64,000 bases of DNA from Pullulanibacillus camelliae (GCF_014642655.1 NZ_BMIR01000001.1:545518-609517), one strand, 5' to 3'. Shown: positions 43,097-52,869, numbered from the stretch's first letter. Program-made: numbers and translations. Notes: a model not told the origin generated them from the letters alone.

Positions 43097-44434
43097 CTAA
43101 CGCCGCCCTCTTCTTCTAGCACTTCCTGAAGGTCTTGTTCGCTGCTGGCGACGCCCTTGACCTCGGCTCTGCCCTTGCTGTCTGGTACTACTTGAACGCT
43201 CCCGACGGCGCTCACTTTGAGTGTTAGTTCCTCTTGTAGCACTCGCTTGACGCGCATGCCTTTTTGGGTGTGCTGATGGCTCTTGTTCCCTTTCCACACT
43301 CTTCTTTGGACGGTCTACCGCTGTTTCTAATGCTTTTCTTTTAATTGTCCCCTTGATCCCTTTCTCAATTTGCTTGAGATAAAATGAGTCCCTTGGCGTG
43401 GCAAACGTCATAGCTATGCCTGTTCCTCCTGCTCTTCCCGTCCGGCCAATCCGATGAATGTAACTCTCTGTATCATGAGGAATATCGTAATTAAAAACAT
43501 GTGTAACCCCTTCGACATCTAAGCCACGCGCAGCGACATCCGTTGCCACAAGGAGTTGAATTTTGGCCTGACGAAAGCGTGCCATTACCTGTTCACGCTT
43601 GGACTGAGAAAGATCGCCGTGAAGCTCATCAGATTCATAACCTAATGATTTAAGAGCCTCATTTAACTTGCTTGCCCTGCGCTTGGTGCGACAAAATATA
43701 ATCGCGAGAAATGGACGATAAAGATCAATGAACTGACATAGTGTCTCCTGTTTCGCACGATCCGTCGTTTCTACAACATATTGCTTGACCTCATCAAGAG
43801 TGACATTTGTTCCCCTGACATGGATGTGCTCAGGCTTTTTCATGTACTGCCTTGCCAATGCCTGTACTTGCCCAGGCATCGTAGCTGAAAATAATAAAGT
43901 CTGCCTTCCAGCAGGCGTACGACTGATAATTGCCTCCACTTCTTCCAAAAAACCGATGTGGAGCATTTGATCGGCTTCATCTAATACTAAATAAGAGAGA
44001 TTAGATAGTTTTAAAGTCCCACGGTTCAGATGATCCGTCAAGCGACCGGGCGTTCCAATAACGATGTGAACCTTTCCTTGCAATTTCTTTATTTGTCGTT
44101 CAACATCCTGACCCCCATAAGCTGCTAGAACATGGATCTCTTCATGCTCAGCCGTCAGCCGCTTCACTTCTGCCGTAATCTGCAGCGCTAGTTCCCTCGT
44201 TGGAGCGATGATCAAGGCTTGTGGGTGGGTTTGCTCGGGAACGAGTTTTTCAATAATTGGTAAGATAAAAGCAAGTGTCTTTCCCGTCCCTGTTTGTGCT
44301 TGGGCGATGACGTCCTTGTCGTTCAATATCATAGGTATCGCTTTTTCTTGTATTGGCGTTGGCTGACCAATGCCATTCATCTTTAATGTTTGAACGGTTT
44401 TTTGACTTAAACCCAGCTGTAAAAAGTTTTGCAA
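43097..44434 (-). CDS. DEAD-box ATP-dependent RNA helicase
   Basis: A 445-residue helicase with the full motif set: Q motif PTPIQEKA, motif I AQTGTGKT, Ia PTRELALQ, Ib [38 protein letters not shown] and [12 protein letters not shown]. The C-terminal tail of about 70 residues is extremely Arg/Ser/Gln-rich ([16 protein letters not shown]), an RNA-binding extension like those of cold-shock helicases. The TTG start at 44434 has AAGGAGGA upstream. The cvfB gene ends 5 nt before it, so both form one unit for RNA metabolism. Confidence 0.93.
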   Translation of the reverse strand: MQNFLQLGLSQKTVQTLKMNGIGQPTPIQEKAIPMILNDKDVIAQAQTGTGKTLAFILPIIEKLVPEQTHPQALIIAPTRELALQITAEVKRLTAEHEEIHVLAAYGGQDVERQIKKLQGKVHIVIGTPGRLTDHLNRGTLKLSNLSYLVLDEADQMLHIGFLEEVEAIISRTPAGRQTLLFSATMPGQVQALARQYMKKPEHIHVRGTNVTLDEVKQYVVETTDRAKQETLCQFIDLYRPFLAIIFCRTKRRASKLNEALKSLGYESDELHGDLSQSKREQVMARFRQAKIQLLVATDVAARGLDVEGVTHVFNYDIPHDTESYIHRIGRTGRAGGTGIAMTFATPRDSFYLKQIEKGIKGTIKRKALETAVDRPKKSVEREQEPSAHPKRHARQASATRGTNTQSERRRERSSSTRQQGQSRGQGRRQQRTRPSGSARRRGRR

Positions 44435-44439
44435 ATGCG

Positions 44440-45333
44440 CTAGTCCTCCTTCTTATTCCCTTTACGTTCTTTGTTTTTAAGATAGGTCCAGCCCTCTTCT
44501 TGATAGACCATATCCTGTTTCATTAATCGACCTAAAGCACGCTTAAAAGCTGCCTTGCTCAATTGAAATTGCTTTTGAATGATGTCCGGTTGTGTCTTGT
44601 CCCAGTAAGGCATAGCGCCCCCACGATGGTTGAGATAGGTATAAATGATCTCCGCATCCTTGTCCATGCTTTCATAACCACGTTGTTTTAGAGATACGTT
44701 AACCGTACCGTCTTCTTTGACATCGATCACACGGCCTTCAATCCGTTGCCCTAATCTTAAAGGTTCTGTTCGTTCCGATTCATGGTTAAAAGCCAGCCAC
44801 TTATTATCTGTCAGGATGGCCACACCGACACTCAAGAGATGATAGACCGTTCCCGACACATTTTGATTAAAGGCATCCTGTCCAGCCGGTACACTAAGGC
44901 TCTCAATGCGATCCGCAGAAGCTCTTTTACCGAAGAGCCGTCCTTTTTTATCAGTAATTAACGTGCAATACAACCCATCTCCCTCTGTCGGCCATTCAGC
45001 AAAGGACTCAGGTAAATCATCTTTCGAGACAAGCACATCCTTACTTGTTCCAATTGAGACAAAGACTCCAAACCGATGATTGACATCAACTACCTCAACC
45101 CAGTCATAGATGTCTTTAGTAATCTTAGGCAGTGTTTGTGTCGCAGCAATGCGCCCCTGATGATCGGTAAATAGAAACACCTCGATCGCCTGCTCGAGTT
45201 CAATCTCCATCTCATTGTCCATTTCATTTTTATGTAAAAGAACATCTTCGTTACCATCTGATAAAAAGTAACCGAAAGGGGCTTCTCTTTCCACTTGGAG
45301 TGTTACAATATCCCCAGCTTGTAATGCACACAT
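44440..45333 (-). CDS. cvfB: S1 domain RNA-binding protein CvfB (YitL)
   Basis: A 297-residue protein with three S1-like domains and a C-terminal winged helix. Segments [19 protein letters not shown] (S1-1), [23 protein letters not shown] (S1-2) and [21 protein letters not shown] (S1-3), then the winged helix ending QEEGWTYLK, are typical of CvfB. The family binds RNA, and in Staphylococcus affects virulence gene expression. GAGGGAG precedes the ATG. It is transcribed with the DEAD-box gene. Confidence 0.9.
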   Translation of the reverse strand: MCALQAGDIVTLQVEREAPFGYFLSDGNEDVLLHKNEMDNEMEIELEQAIEVFLFTDHQGRIAATQTLPKITKDIYDWVEVVDVNHRFGVFVSIGTSKDVLVSKDDLPESFAEWPTEGDGLYCTLITDKKGRLFGKRASADRIESLSVPAGQDAFNQNVSGTVYHLLSVGVAILTDNKWLAFNHESERTEPLRLGQRIEGRVIDVKEDGTVNVSLKQRGYESMDKDAEIIYTYLNHRGGAMPYWDKTQPDIIQKQFQLSKAAFKRALGRLMKQDMVYQEEGWTYLKNKERKGNKKED

Positions 45334-45742
45334 AAAACTCCCTCATTTCCACAACCATTTATTCACCTAGCATTTCCATTCCTAAAAAATTATAACACGC
45401 CAATCTCTATTTCGGTGCGTATTCAATAAAACTCATGACGATTCTCATATCACTTACTATGATGAAAGTTTTCTTTAATAACCAATAACTTCAATATTTT
45501 TTCTCATAATGTCCTTACTAATTAGATGTTACAAGTCATGCGACTCACCATCACACTCCCCATATCTTTTACGCTATGCATCTGTTCTCACTTCGAGGTT
45601 TGATATCTTCCCTGAGCAACCTATTGCCTACGCTGTTAAAAACAGTTTATTCACAGCGCTTACTCTATCTATGCGTCCCTGGTTTTCATTATTTATGGTA
45701 AGAGAATGGTTTGGCTTCATCCACAAAGGAGGAGGTATCTTC
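45334..45742. other. Non-coding gap between cvfB and the 17-codon frame
   Basis: The gap is AT-rich with no gene that I can support. A 95-codon plus-strand frame covers its right part but has no ribosome site until the internal ATG at 45743 and shows no protein-like composition. Confidence 0.4.
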
Positions 45743-45796
45743 ATGATGATCAAAAAAGCTTTAGGAGGAAAGCTGTTGCGGAGCATTCATTTATAA
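45743..45796 (+). CDS. Possible 17-residue peptide with a strong ribosome site
   Basis: AAAGGAGGAGG lies seven bases before ATG-ATG, and the frame reads MMIKKALGGKLLRSIHL and stops. The peptide would be cationic and amphipathic. It is oriented against the neighbouring minus-strand genes. A leader, toxin-like or signal peptide are possible, and so is a chance or truncated gene. There is no homology I can recognise. Confidence 0.3.
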   Translation: MMIKKALGGKLLRSIHL

Positions 45797-45849
45797 AACA
45801 GGCCCATACACGCCTGCAATAATCAAATGCTATCTCTGAAAATAAATGT

Positions 45850-45882
45850 AGAGACCGCCCATCAGCAAATGTAACGGTCTCT
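45850..45882 (-). terminator. Hairpin after mtlD
   Basis: AGAGACCG pairs with CGGTCTCT on the minus strand just past the mtlD stop. The following sequence is ACATTTATTTTC, a weak T tract, so this is a probable terminator of the mtl unit. Confidence 0.6.
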
Positions 45883-45888
45883 CGTTCA

Positions 45889-47040
45889 TCATTTTTGTAA
45901 GGCTTGATATTCACGAATAATAAGTGAACCGAAGCTTGACTCTGGATCAAGCGCTGTGTAAGTTCTAATCGCTGTTTCCAAGCCTTTTGCTTGAAGTGTT
46001 TGTTGAAGCTCAACAGCCTCTTTGTCTTCTTTAAAATCAAAGTTCAACGCTGCTGCAATGCCTTTTGCTAAATAAGCAGGCTCTTTTCCAATAAGCTCTA
46101 AATATTGTTTCGCAGGCGCCACCAAGCGATCATTGGGACCGAGCTTGCGAATCGGTGATCGGCCCACACGCGTGACCTCATCAGAGATATAAGTATTCGT
46201 AAAGCGATTCAAGATTTTATTGATATATTTCTGATGCTCTTCTGATTTAAATCCATGCTTCTTAACCAGAACAGCCCCGGTTTCATTCAAAGCACCTTCT
46301 ACTAAATCCTTAATCGCCGCATTTTTCATGGCTTCATCAATCGTTTGAATGCCAGATGCATAGCCAAAATAAGCGGTGATCGCGTGACCAGTATTGACTG
46401 TAAATAACTTACGCTCAATATAAGGTGTTAGATCATCAACAAAGGTAATCCCCTCAACAGGTGGTTTTTCACCAACAATTTTGCTTTGATCAACAGCCCA
46501 CTCATAAAAAGGCTCGACCATGACCATCAGCTTGTCTTCATTTGATTGATTTGGCACAATGCGGTCAACTGCAGCATCAGGAAATCCAAAGTTTTGATCA
46601 AAAGCGTTTTTTTCTGCATCTGTCAGTTTTTCATAAACCTTCTCTTTTAGCAAGGTGCTTCCACCAATCATATTTTCACATGCAATCACGTTTAAAGCCT
46701 GTCCACCCAGCTCCAGTCTTTTCTTAAGACCATCGGCAACAAGGCCCGCGATGAATGGTAAAATCGTTGGACCTACTGCAGCGGTAACGATATCCGCATC
46801 AGCAATAGCTGCAATGACTTTATCTGGGTCAGTCTGACTATTAATCGCCGACACATTTTTGATGGTCAAGGTTTCTTGACCTTCATCAGCAAGCACAACG
46901 TGATATTGCTGTTTTTCATTAATAAGATCAACAACTTCACTATTCACATCGACAAAGCTAGTATGAAATCCCGATTGGTAAAGCAAATTGCCAATAAAAC
47001 CTCTACCAATATTCCCCGCACCGAAATGGACTGCTTGCAT
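45889..47040 (-). CDS. mtlD: Mannitol-1-phosphate 5-dehydrogenase
   Basis: A 383-residue enzyme that oxidises mannitol 1-phosphate to fructose 6-phosphate with NAD+. It opens MQAVHFGAGNIGRGFIGNLL (NAD loop) and has the catalytic-lysine segment ERKLFTVNTGHAITAYFG of polyol-specific long-chain dehydrogenases. GAAGGAG precedes the ATG. It follows mtlF by 1 nt, so it belongs to the mtlR-mtlF-mtlD unit. Confidence 0.95.
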   Translation of the reverse strand: MQAVHFGAGNIGRGFIGNLLYQSGFHTSFVDVNSEVVDLINEKQQYHVVLADEGQETLTIKNVSAINSQTDPDKVIAAIADADIVTAAVGPTILPFIAGLVADGLKKRLELGGQALNVIACENMIGGSTLLKEKVYEKLTDAEKNAFDQNFGFPDAAVDRIVPNQSNEDKLMVMVEPFYEWAVDQSKIVGEKPPVEGITFVDDLTPYIERKLFTVNTGHAITAYFGYASGIQTIDEAMKNAAIKDLVEGALNETGAVLVKKHGFKSEEHQKYINKILNRFTNTYISDEVTRVGRSPIRKLGPNDRLVAPAKQYLELIGKEPAYLAKGIAAALNFDFKEDKEAVELQQTLQAKGLETAIRTYTALDPESSFGSLIIREYQALQK

Positions 47041-47041
47041 T

Positions 47042-47479
47042 TTAATTCACTCCTTCAAAAAGGGCCAGGATTTCTTCCTTCGTTGTTGCATGGACAATCT
47101 TAGTAACATTTTCCTCCTCAGAGCAAACGATGGCGATATTAGAGAGGATCTCTAAGTGCTCGTTATTCTTACCCGCAATTCCAAATAAGAGCTTGACGAT
47201 ATTGCCGCCACCGAAGTCTACGCCTTCTGGCACTTGTACAATGGAGATACCCGATTCCTTAACAGCTTGCTTAGCATCCTCCGTACCGTGTGGAATGGCA
47301 ACGAAATTGCCCATATATGTTGAGGTTAGTTCTTCACGCTCAAGCATTTTCTCTATATAGCTGGCATCGACATACCCTCTATCCACAAGAATTTGTCCTG
47401 TTAAACGAATCGCACTTTCTTTGTCACCAACGCTTTGGTTTAATAAAATGTTTTCTGCTGATAAAACTTGTAATGCCAT
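47042..47479 (-). CDS. mtlF: PTS mannitol EIIA
   Basis: A 145-residue stand-alone EIIA domain. The phosphorylated histidine is His64 in GNFVAIPHGTEDAK. It passes phosphate from HPr to the EIIB domains of MtlA, which has no EIIA of its own. The ATG overlaps the mtlR stop in a TAATG junction, so translation is probably coupled to MtlR, whose activity it also controls in related species. Confidence 0.94.
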   Translation of the reverse strand: MALQVLSAENILLNQSVGDKESAIRLTGQILVDRGYVDASYIEKMLEREELTSTYMGNFVAIPHGTEDAKQAVKESGISIVQVPEGVDFGGGNIVKLLFGIAGKNNEHLEILSNIAIVCSEEENVTKIVHATTKEEILALFEGVN

Positions 47480-49602
47480 TATGAATTCCTCATTTCCTGT
47501 ATTTTTTCATGATAAAATTTTTCAAGCTGCATAGACAAAAAGGAGAGCATAAGCTGCTGATTATCTGATTCAAACAACGCGATGCTTTCCTTACTTTCTA
47601 TAATTATCGCGCTGATTAGGCTCAATACCTCAAGCGTCTGCTTCGATGTCTCTTCTGGAGCAAGCAAGAGCAACAGATGATCCACCTCGACATCTTTCCC
47701 ATCCATTCCCTTAAGATCAAGCGGCTTTTGTGTATAAAGGCTTCGAAAAACCGGCTGACCAATTTGATGGCTGCGCGCATGGAACAACGCGAGCCGTGTA
47801 TTTGGAATCCCTAATCCCCCAAGCCTTTCTCGCTCTAGCAAAGCTCTGACAACTTGTTCTTCATCTGTTATCATGCCAGCTTCAAGGAGCTGACTACAAG
47901 CCCGAGTGAGCACCGCTTTGGTGGTCGTCTCTTTCTCAAAGGTTTCTAGAGTAAAGGATTTCAGTACGGACACAATCGCCTCTGCATAATGCTGTGACGC
48001 TTCAAGGGAGGTGACAAAACCCTTCACGTTACTATAGTAAATCTTCGGACCCGAATCTGTCACGACTTCCGCTAGCTGAACGCCTTTAGCTTTTCCATGA
48101 ATAAACGCCTTAATCCGTTCAGTTTCTTCTTTCGTTAATATTGGGCTAACCAAAATATACCCCTCTTCATCAAACTCCGGCAATCGAATCGTGGAAATGA
48201 TGATATCATACGCCGATGTATCGATTTGTTGGAGTTCAAATAAAGAAACATTGCGGAGATGGCTGATTTCAGGAATCTCTTGCTTAATGCGTGTACTCAG
48301 GATCTTAGATGTCCCGATCCCACTTGAACAAATAACTAAAGCCTGTAATTGTTCTTGACGTTGATGACTCAATAACGCTGACCCAAAATGCAACACTAAA
48401 AAGCCAATCTCTTCATCAGGAATTGTAAGATCTGGGAAGACCTCTTCAGCTCCATTTCGTATAATGTCAAACAGCATCTGATAATCTTCTTTTATTTTTT
48501 CCAATAAAGGATTATGGATGCGCATGTCCTGCTGCACTCTATATAGCGCAGGCGTCAAATGAGTAATTAAGCCTTGAAACAGAGAGTAATCATCGCCCAA
48601 AGGAGTATTTAAACGGGCTTCAACATAATCGATCAGCTGCTTGGCCTTAGCGGCTGTTTGAAGATGCGTACTCTCTACCATATATTCGTATTCATATCTT
48701 AATTTTGCGCCTTGAAGATGCATGGTAATATAACCAATTTCAGCTTCAGGGATATCGATTTGAAAGACCTTCTCCAGCTTTGCGATGATTCGATTTGCAA
48801 TCTTATATTCAGGCGTGATTTTCAGGCTTTCTAAATAGGACTTATCGATTTTAATATTTTCACCTTGCAAAATTCTTTCGATAGCCAGACCTAAGTGGAC
48901 TACCAACGCAATATACGCGCTATCTGCAATAAAGTAGTCCAATTCATTATTAATTTCCTCGATGACCCTTTCAACAATTACCAACTTTTCTCTTTCGACA
49001 AGGCCTAAGAGCTTTTCGGAAATTGAATCGGTTTGTGCTGTCGGTTTGTGCTGGATGTTCTTACGAATAAGGGAAAGAAATTCTACCTCATCCATATGGC
49101 GGGCGAGCATATCACTCATCACTCGTCGTTTCGCTCGTTCCTCACCGACTAATTCGACACCATAGCCACGCTTTCGCACGACTTGAAGGCCATAGTCCTG
49201 GAGCTGCTCTTCTAATCTTGTTAAATCATGACTGATCGTAACGATGGTGACATGCAGATCATTGGCAAGAGAAACGAGTTTCATTGGCTCAACAGCTTCA
49301 AGTAAACTACAGAGCAAAATAGTCTGTCGTTCTTCCGGCGTGTATTCATTATGACTTTGCTTATAGAGCATCAATTTAAGTGCATTAATATCCTCGGGGT
49401 CACCAACTAATCGAATCCCAACCCCAGCTTTTTTTACTAAGGTGATATTAAATTGTTCTAGAACAGTTTCACTGCCTTTGAGATCACGGTGAATTGTCCT
49501 TTCACTGACATCAAGCGCATCAGCAAGCTGTTTGATCGTTGTATCATCCTCTGCGGATAATAAAATATCCAATATAATACGCTCTCTAGCCGAAATATAC
49601 AT
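47479..49602 (-). CDS. mtlR: Mannitol operon activator
   Basis: A 707-residue PRD regulator: two N-terminal HTH regions (DVSERTIHRDLK), two PRDs (about residues 190-400), an EIIB-like domain with Cys in VICSSGIGTSKILSTRI, and a C-terminal EIIA-like domain with His in TRLALFHARSH. B. subtilis MtlR is activated when HPr phosphorylates its PRD2 and when its EIIB-like Cys is recruited unphosphorylated by MtlA. The same residues are present. GGAGTG precedes the ATG. It is the first gene of an mtlR-F-D unit and lies 0.8 kb from mtlA. Confidence 0.93.
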   Translation of the reverse strand: MYISARERIILDILLSAEDDTTIKQLADALDVSERTIHRDLKGSETVLEQFNITLVKKAGVGIRLVGDPEDINALKLMLYKQSHNEYTPEERQTILLCSLLEAVEPMKLVSLANDLHVTIVTISHDLTRLEEQLQDYGLQVVRKRGYGVELVGEERAKRRVMSDMLARHMDEVEFLSLIRKNIQHKPTAQTDSISEKLLGLVEREKLVIVERVIEEINNELDYFIADSAYIALVVHLGLAIERILQGENIKIDKSYLESLKITPEYKIANRIIAKLEKVFQIDIPEAEIGYITMHLQGAKLRYEYEYMVESTHLQTAAKAKQLIDYVEARLNTPLGDDYSLFQGLITHLTPALYRVQQDMRIHNPLLEKIKEDYQMLFDIIRNGAEEVFPDLTIPDEEIGFLVLHFGSALLSHQRQEQLQALVICSSGIGTSKILSTRIKQEIPEISHLRNVSLFELQQIDTSAYDIIISTIRLPEFDEEGYILVSPILTKEETERIKAFIHGKAKGVQLAEVVTDSGPKIYYSNVKGFVTSLEASQHYAEAIVSVLKSFTLETFEKETTTKAVLTRACSQLLEAGMITDEEQVVRALLERERLGGLGIPNTRLALFHARSHQIGQPVFRSLYTQKPLDLKGMDGKDVEVDHLLLLLAPEETSKQTLEVLSLISAIIIESKESIALFESDNQQLMLSFLSMQLEKFYHEKIQEMRNS

Positions 49603-49930
49603 AGCCCATCACTCCGTTAGGATCTCATCGATTACCCACAGGCCTTAATTGATGTTGACATTTTCTTATTAAAAACATCTTACACGTCCATCATATTCCT
49701 TAATATCTTATTATTCAACAGAAACATAGCATATTTTCGTCGCAGCAATTGTTGACAGTTTTTTAATACAAGGTCGTCTAGTGTCAAAAAATAATCGAAG
49801 CACTCTCTTATAAGACTTCCCTAAAAATACACTTTTCATCGCGCATCACATATCAATTTGGACTTTTCAAGAAATAGGAGATGACAGTCTTAAGGAACGA
49901 TTAAATCTTGTGAATTAGAGGTGTCATGAA
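49603..49930. other. Leader region of mtlR
   Basis: No gene seen. The stretch is AT-rich next to mtlR and should hold its promoter. I cannot point to a clear -35/-10 pair on the minus strand. The right end runs into minisatellite array 2. Confidence 0.4.
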
Positions 49931-49934
49931 GTGA

Positions 49935-50195
49935 ATTATTTTTGAGGGCTTGTTTTTGTTATTTTGTGGCTGACTTTTGTTAAAACGGGCAGGCCTTTTG
50001 TTCCTTTGTGGCTGACTTTTGTTAACTTGACTCTCTCTTTTGTTACGCTCACATCTAGATTCGGAAGCTGGACCCTCCGTTTTGTTCTCTTTTTGTTAAT
50101 TTGAACGCGTCTTTTGTTAAAAAGCCCAGGCCTTTTGTTTCTTTGCGGCTGACTTTTGTTAACTTGTCCCAGCCTTTTGTTTCTTTGAAACGTCA
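49935..50195. repeat. 21-bp TTTTGTT minisatellite, array 2
   Basis: TTTTGTT recurs at strict 21-bp steps for most of the array (units such as TTTTGTTAACTTGTCCCAGCC and TTTTGTTTCTTTGCGGCTGAC), with one 42-bp interval carrying GATTCGGAAGCTGGACCCTCCG. The minus strand is open for 86 codons with a seven-residue periodicity (NKRPGLF, TKVSHKG). It has no ribosome site and no sign of being a real protein. Array 1 at 24630-24995 has the same design. Confidence 0.8.
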
Positions 50196-50267
50196 CTGCT
50201 ATTTCGGTTAGAAAAATTGTTAAAATATTCTATTTATAGATTTCAACTAAGTGTGTCACTTCTATGT

Positions 50268-50332
50268 GACATCGCTAAAGCCAGCTACCTGGAGCGGAAT
50301 CGCGCACCGTTCTCATGAACAGAAATTTTATG
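50268..50332. repeat. Dispersed repeat family A, 3' fragment
   Basis: CCTGGAGCGGAATCGCGCACCG and the following CATGA-CAGAAATTTTAT match the last 60 bp of family A copy 1 (24500-24550). As with copy 1, it lies beside a TTTTGTT array. Confidence 0.7.
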
Positions 50333-50353
50333 CCTTCTTGTTATTTAAAAAAA

Positions 50354-50390
50354 GCTGACTCGAGTGCCCTCAAAAGGACCGCAAGTCAGC
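50354..50390 (-). terminator. Terminator of mtlA
   Basis: On the minus strand GCTGACT and AGTCAGC close a larger hairpin, followed by TTTTTTT, 15 nt past the mtlA stop. It separates mtlA from mtlR-F-D. Confidence 0.85.
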
Positions 50391-50404
50391 CTTCATGTTC
50401 TTCA

Positions 50405-52183
50405 TTACTTTAATTTCTTGATGAGCTCGTCATACTTGGGACTGCTTAAGAAATTTTCAACAGAGATATGCTTGGCATTTGGTAATTTTGCTTTGGCACG
50501 ATCTGTTAAATCCTGATGGGTGACGACGATATCTGCATCGGATGGCAGATTGTTGATTGCTGTATTTGATACATCAATATCCAATCCAGCATCTTTCACT
50601 TTCTTTCTCAATATAGAAGCCCCCATGGCGCTAGAGCCCATCCCTGCATCACAAGCAAAAATGATTTTAGATACGTTATCGTAATCATCATCGGCCACAT
50701 GTTCATTGACAGCTTCTACTGTATCTGCCTCGCTATCCCCTTTTAATTCATTGATTAATTCATCATATTTTGGACTGGCAAGGAAGTTTTCAACAGAGAT
50801 ATGATACGCATTGGGCAGCTTGGCCTTAGCACGATCTGTCAAATCTTTATGGGTAACAACGATATCGGCATCACTCGGTAAGTTATTAATCGATGTGTTC
50901 GTTACATCAATATCAAGATGATTGTCATTCACTTTTTTCCGTAAAATTGAAGCACCCATCGCACTCGAGCCCATTCCTGCATCACAAGCGAACACAATTT
51001 TATCAACATTGTCAGCGCTAATGCTAGCAGGGTTTGTTGATTTTGTTTCGAAGGCAGAGGCTACACTACTTTTCTTACCTTTCATTTGCTGCATTTTCTC
51101 AGCTGCAGCGGAAAGATCGCCCTCTTCATTCTTATTCTTACCTGTTTTAATAATCAAAGCACTCAAGATAAAGGAAACGGCAGCAGCAACTAAGACACCC
51201 GCAATCACACCAATATAATTGTTGACCCCTCTAGGTGTCATCGCTAAGATCGCAAAGATACTACCCGGAGATGCTGCAGCAGTTAAACCTGCATTAAATA
51301 TGGAAAAGGTCAGCGTACCAGCGACACCACCAGCCATTACAGCAAAGATGAGCAAAGGTCTCATTAAGACGTATGGGAAATAGATTTCATGAATCCCGCC
51401 AAGGAATTGAATGATCATCGCCCCTGGAGCAGATTGTTTGGCTGTTCCCTTTGCAAATGCCCAATAAGCAAGCAGCATACCGAAGCCAGGACCTGGATTC
51501 GATTCAAGTAAGAATAGGATTGATTTTCCTACATTTTTAGATTGTTCTACCCCTAACGGAACTAGAATACCATTACCGATTGCATTGTTTAAAAATAACA
51601 CCTTAGCTGGTTCAATAAAGATATTCGCTAAAGGAATCAAATGGTGATGAACGAGAAAGTCAACCCCATTAGCTAATGCATTACTTAATCCTTGTACAGC
51701 AGGACCTATTAAGTAGTAAGCAATACATGCTAAGATACCCGCTACAATACCAGCAGAAAAGTTATTAACCAGCATTTCAAAGCCTTGACGGATGCGATCT
51801 TTAAACAACCTATCCACTTGTTTAATACAGTATCCGCCTAATGGCCCCATAATCATGGCCCCTAAGAACATCGGCACATCAGAGCCTACAATCACACCCA
51901 TTGTCGCAGCGGCACCAACCACACCACCGCGTTCGGCATAAACGACTTTACCACCGGTATACCCAATAAGTAGTGGCAACAAATATTTAATCATTGGATC
52001 AACAAGTTCAGCAAGATGCTTATTAGGTAGCCAGCCTGTCGGTATAAACAGGGCTGTTATCAGACCCCAAGCAATAAATGCCCCAATGTTAGGCATAATC
52101 ATACCACTTAAAAAACTGCCAAACCGCTGTATTTTCACTTTAAACGTGCTTTTTCTTTCTGCACTTTCAGCTGCTGTTGACAT
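50405..52183 (-). CDS. mtlA: PTS mannitol permease EIIC with two tandem EIIB domains
   Basis: A 592-residue membrane permease. EIIC spans residues 15-350 with the active GGIHE motif (262-266). A linker leads to EIIB-1 (about 391-481; phosphocysteine Cys400 in FACDAGMGSS), a short acidic spacer, and EIIB-2 (about 502-592; Cys511). The two EIIB copies are nearly identical over 90 residues and spaced exactly 111 codons apart, so the duplication is recent. Most MtlA proteins carry one EIIB and often an EIIA. Here EIIA is supplied by MtlF. It is expected to import mannitol as mannitol 1-phosphate. A strong promoter and a cre-like site lie upstream. Confidence 0.93.
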   Translation of the reverse strand: MSTAAESAERKSTFKVKIQRFGSFLSGMIMPNIGAFIAWGLITALFIPTGWLPNKHLAELVDPMIKYLLPLLIGYTGGKVVYAERGGVVGAAATMGVIVGSDVPMFLGAMIMGPLGGYCIKQVDRLFKDRIRQGFEMLVNNFSAGIVAGILACIAYYLIGPAVQGLSNALANGVDFLVHHHLIPLANIFIEPAKVLFLNNAIGNGILVPLGVEQSKNVGKSILFLLESNPGPGFGMLLAYWAFAKGTAKQSAPGAMIIQFLGGIHEIYFPYVLMRPLLIFAVMAGGVAGTLTFSIFNAGLTAAASPGSIFAILAMTPRGVNNYIGVIAGVLVAAAVSFILSALIIKTGKNKNEEGDLSAAAEKMQQMKGKKSSVASAFETKSTNPASISADNVDKIVFACDAGMGSSAMGASILRKKVNDNHLDIDVTNTSINNLPSDADIVVTHKDLTDRAKAKLPNAYHISVENFLASPKYDELINELKGDSEADTVEAVNEHVADDDYDNVSKIIFACDAGMGSSAMGASILRKKVKDAGLDIDVSNTAINNLPSDADIVVTHQDLTDRAKAKLPNAKHISVENFLSSPKYDELIKKLK

Positions 52184-52201
52184 GTTTAAACCCCCTTATT
52201 T

Positions 52202-52215
52202 TTTAAACGTTTTCA
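52202..52215 (-). promoter_or_regulatory. cre-like CcpA site in mtlA leader
   Basis: TGAAAACGTTTAAA matches the cre consensus TGWAANCGNTNWCA at 13 of 14 positions. It lies about 70 nt downstream of the predicted transcription start and 20 nt before the ATG, a position suited to roadblock repression by CcpA. Confidence 0.7.
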
Positions 52216-52287
52216 TTTGGTGGAACTGCAATAATATATCATCTATTTTTTTCTACTATGCGGGTAATATTCCTCTCTGCCTTATTT

Positions 52288-52316
52288 ATTATAAAAACCC
52301 TTTCCCTTCACTTCAA
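52288..52316 (-). promoter_or_regulatory. Sigma-A promoter of mtlA
   Basis: On the minus strand TTGAAG (52311-52316), a 17-bp spacer and TATAAT (52288-52293). Transcription would start near 52281, leaving a leader of about 100 nt that contains the cre-like site. Confidence 0.75.
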
Positions 52317-52399
52317 CAAAATCTAAAGATGGTTTTGTCAAAAGCATTGTTGCCATTTTTTAAATTCATATAAATAGTGAAGCCGAGTGTCCTATAAGA

Positions 52400-52820
52400 A
52401 GAGGAAGAGACAGAAGTATTCTACTCATTGAGAGATCAAAGCCTTCACAATTTCTAACGGAATGGTTTCAATCTTTCGAGTGAAATCATGAAGCGCCTGC
52501 CAATTCACTTTCCATAGGCATAGCCTAAAACCCTCCTTCGACGGACAGGACGTGCTAGCTTGGCTAAGTATAGGCATAGTGCTTTTAACCGACATTCATT
52601 AGCCTGGACTAACCTATGGGGACTTCAGACATGGTGGTTCCCGCATGAAGGAATGCCTTAGGACTCATTGTCTCGTTGAAAACTTCGCTTTTGCACCGCT
52701 TGAGACAACTCCGCATCTGATTGTCAAATCACACACTGAGGGTGCTCCAGAAACCCTTAATGACGAAAGGCAAAGTCTGAATTTATACGATCCTCCTTTG
52801 CGGGCATCAGCAAAGCTATC
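52400..52820. other. Non-coding gap upstream of the mtlA promoter
   Basis: Moderately GC-rich sequence without a credible gene. Two TATAGGCATAG-like segments (about 52517 and 52567) and GGACAGGACGTGC look like worn repeat material. Confidence 0.4.
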
Positions 52821-52825
52821 GGTAC

Positions 52826-52854
52826 AAAAAACCCCCCCTATTTACTAGGGAGGG
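52826..52854 (-). terminator. Terminator of second aldo/keto reductase
   Basis: On the minus strand CCCTCCCTAGTAAATAGGGGGGG is followed by TTTTTT, giving a GC-rich stem with a small loop just past the stop codon. Confidence 0.85.
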
Positions 52855-52869
52855 CGTATGTAACGATAA

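Noticed and set aside
45509-45742. A 95-codon plus-strand frame upstream of the 17-codon peptide
   Set aside because: There is no Shine-Dalgarno site at its start, and the only good site lies before the internal ATG at 45743. The upstream part has no protein-like pattern.
49936-50196. An 86-codon minus-strand frame as a basic repeat protein
   Set aside because: The frame follows from a 21-bp DNA repeat. It has no ribosome site, and similar periodicity persists in the worn array at 24.6 kb without an open frame.
52645-52848. A 67-codon plus-strand frame in the mtlA upstream gap
   Set aside because: It has no ribosome site, runs into the terminator of the aldo/keto reductase on the opposite strand, and lies in worn repeat-like DNA.
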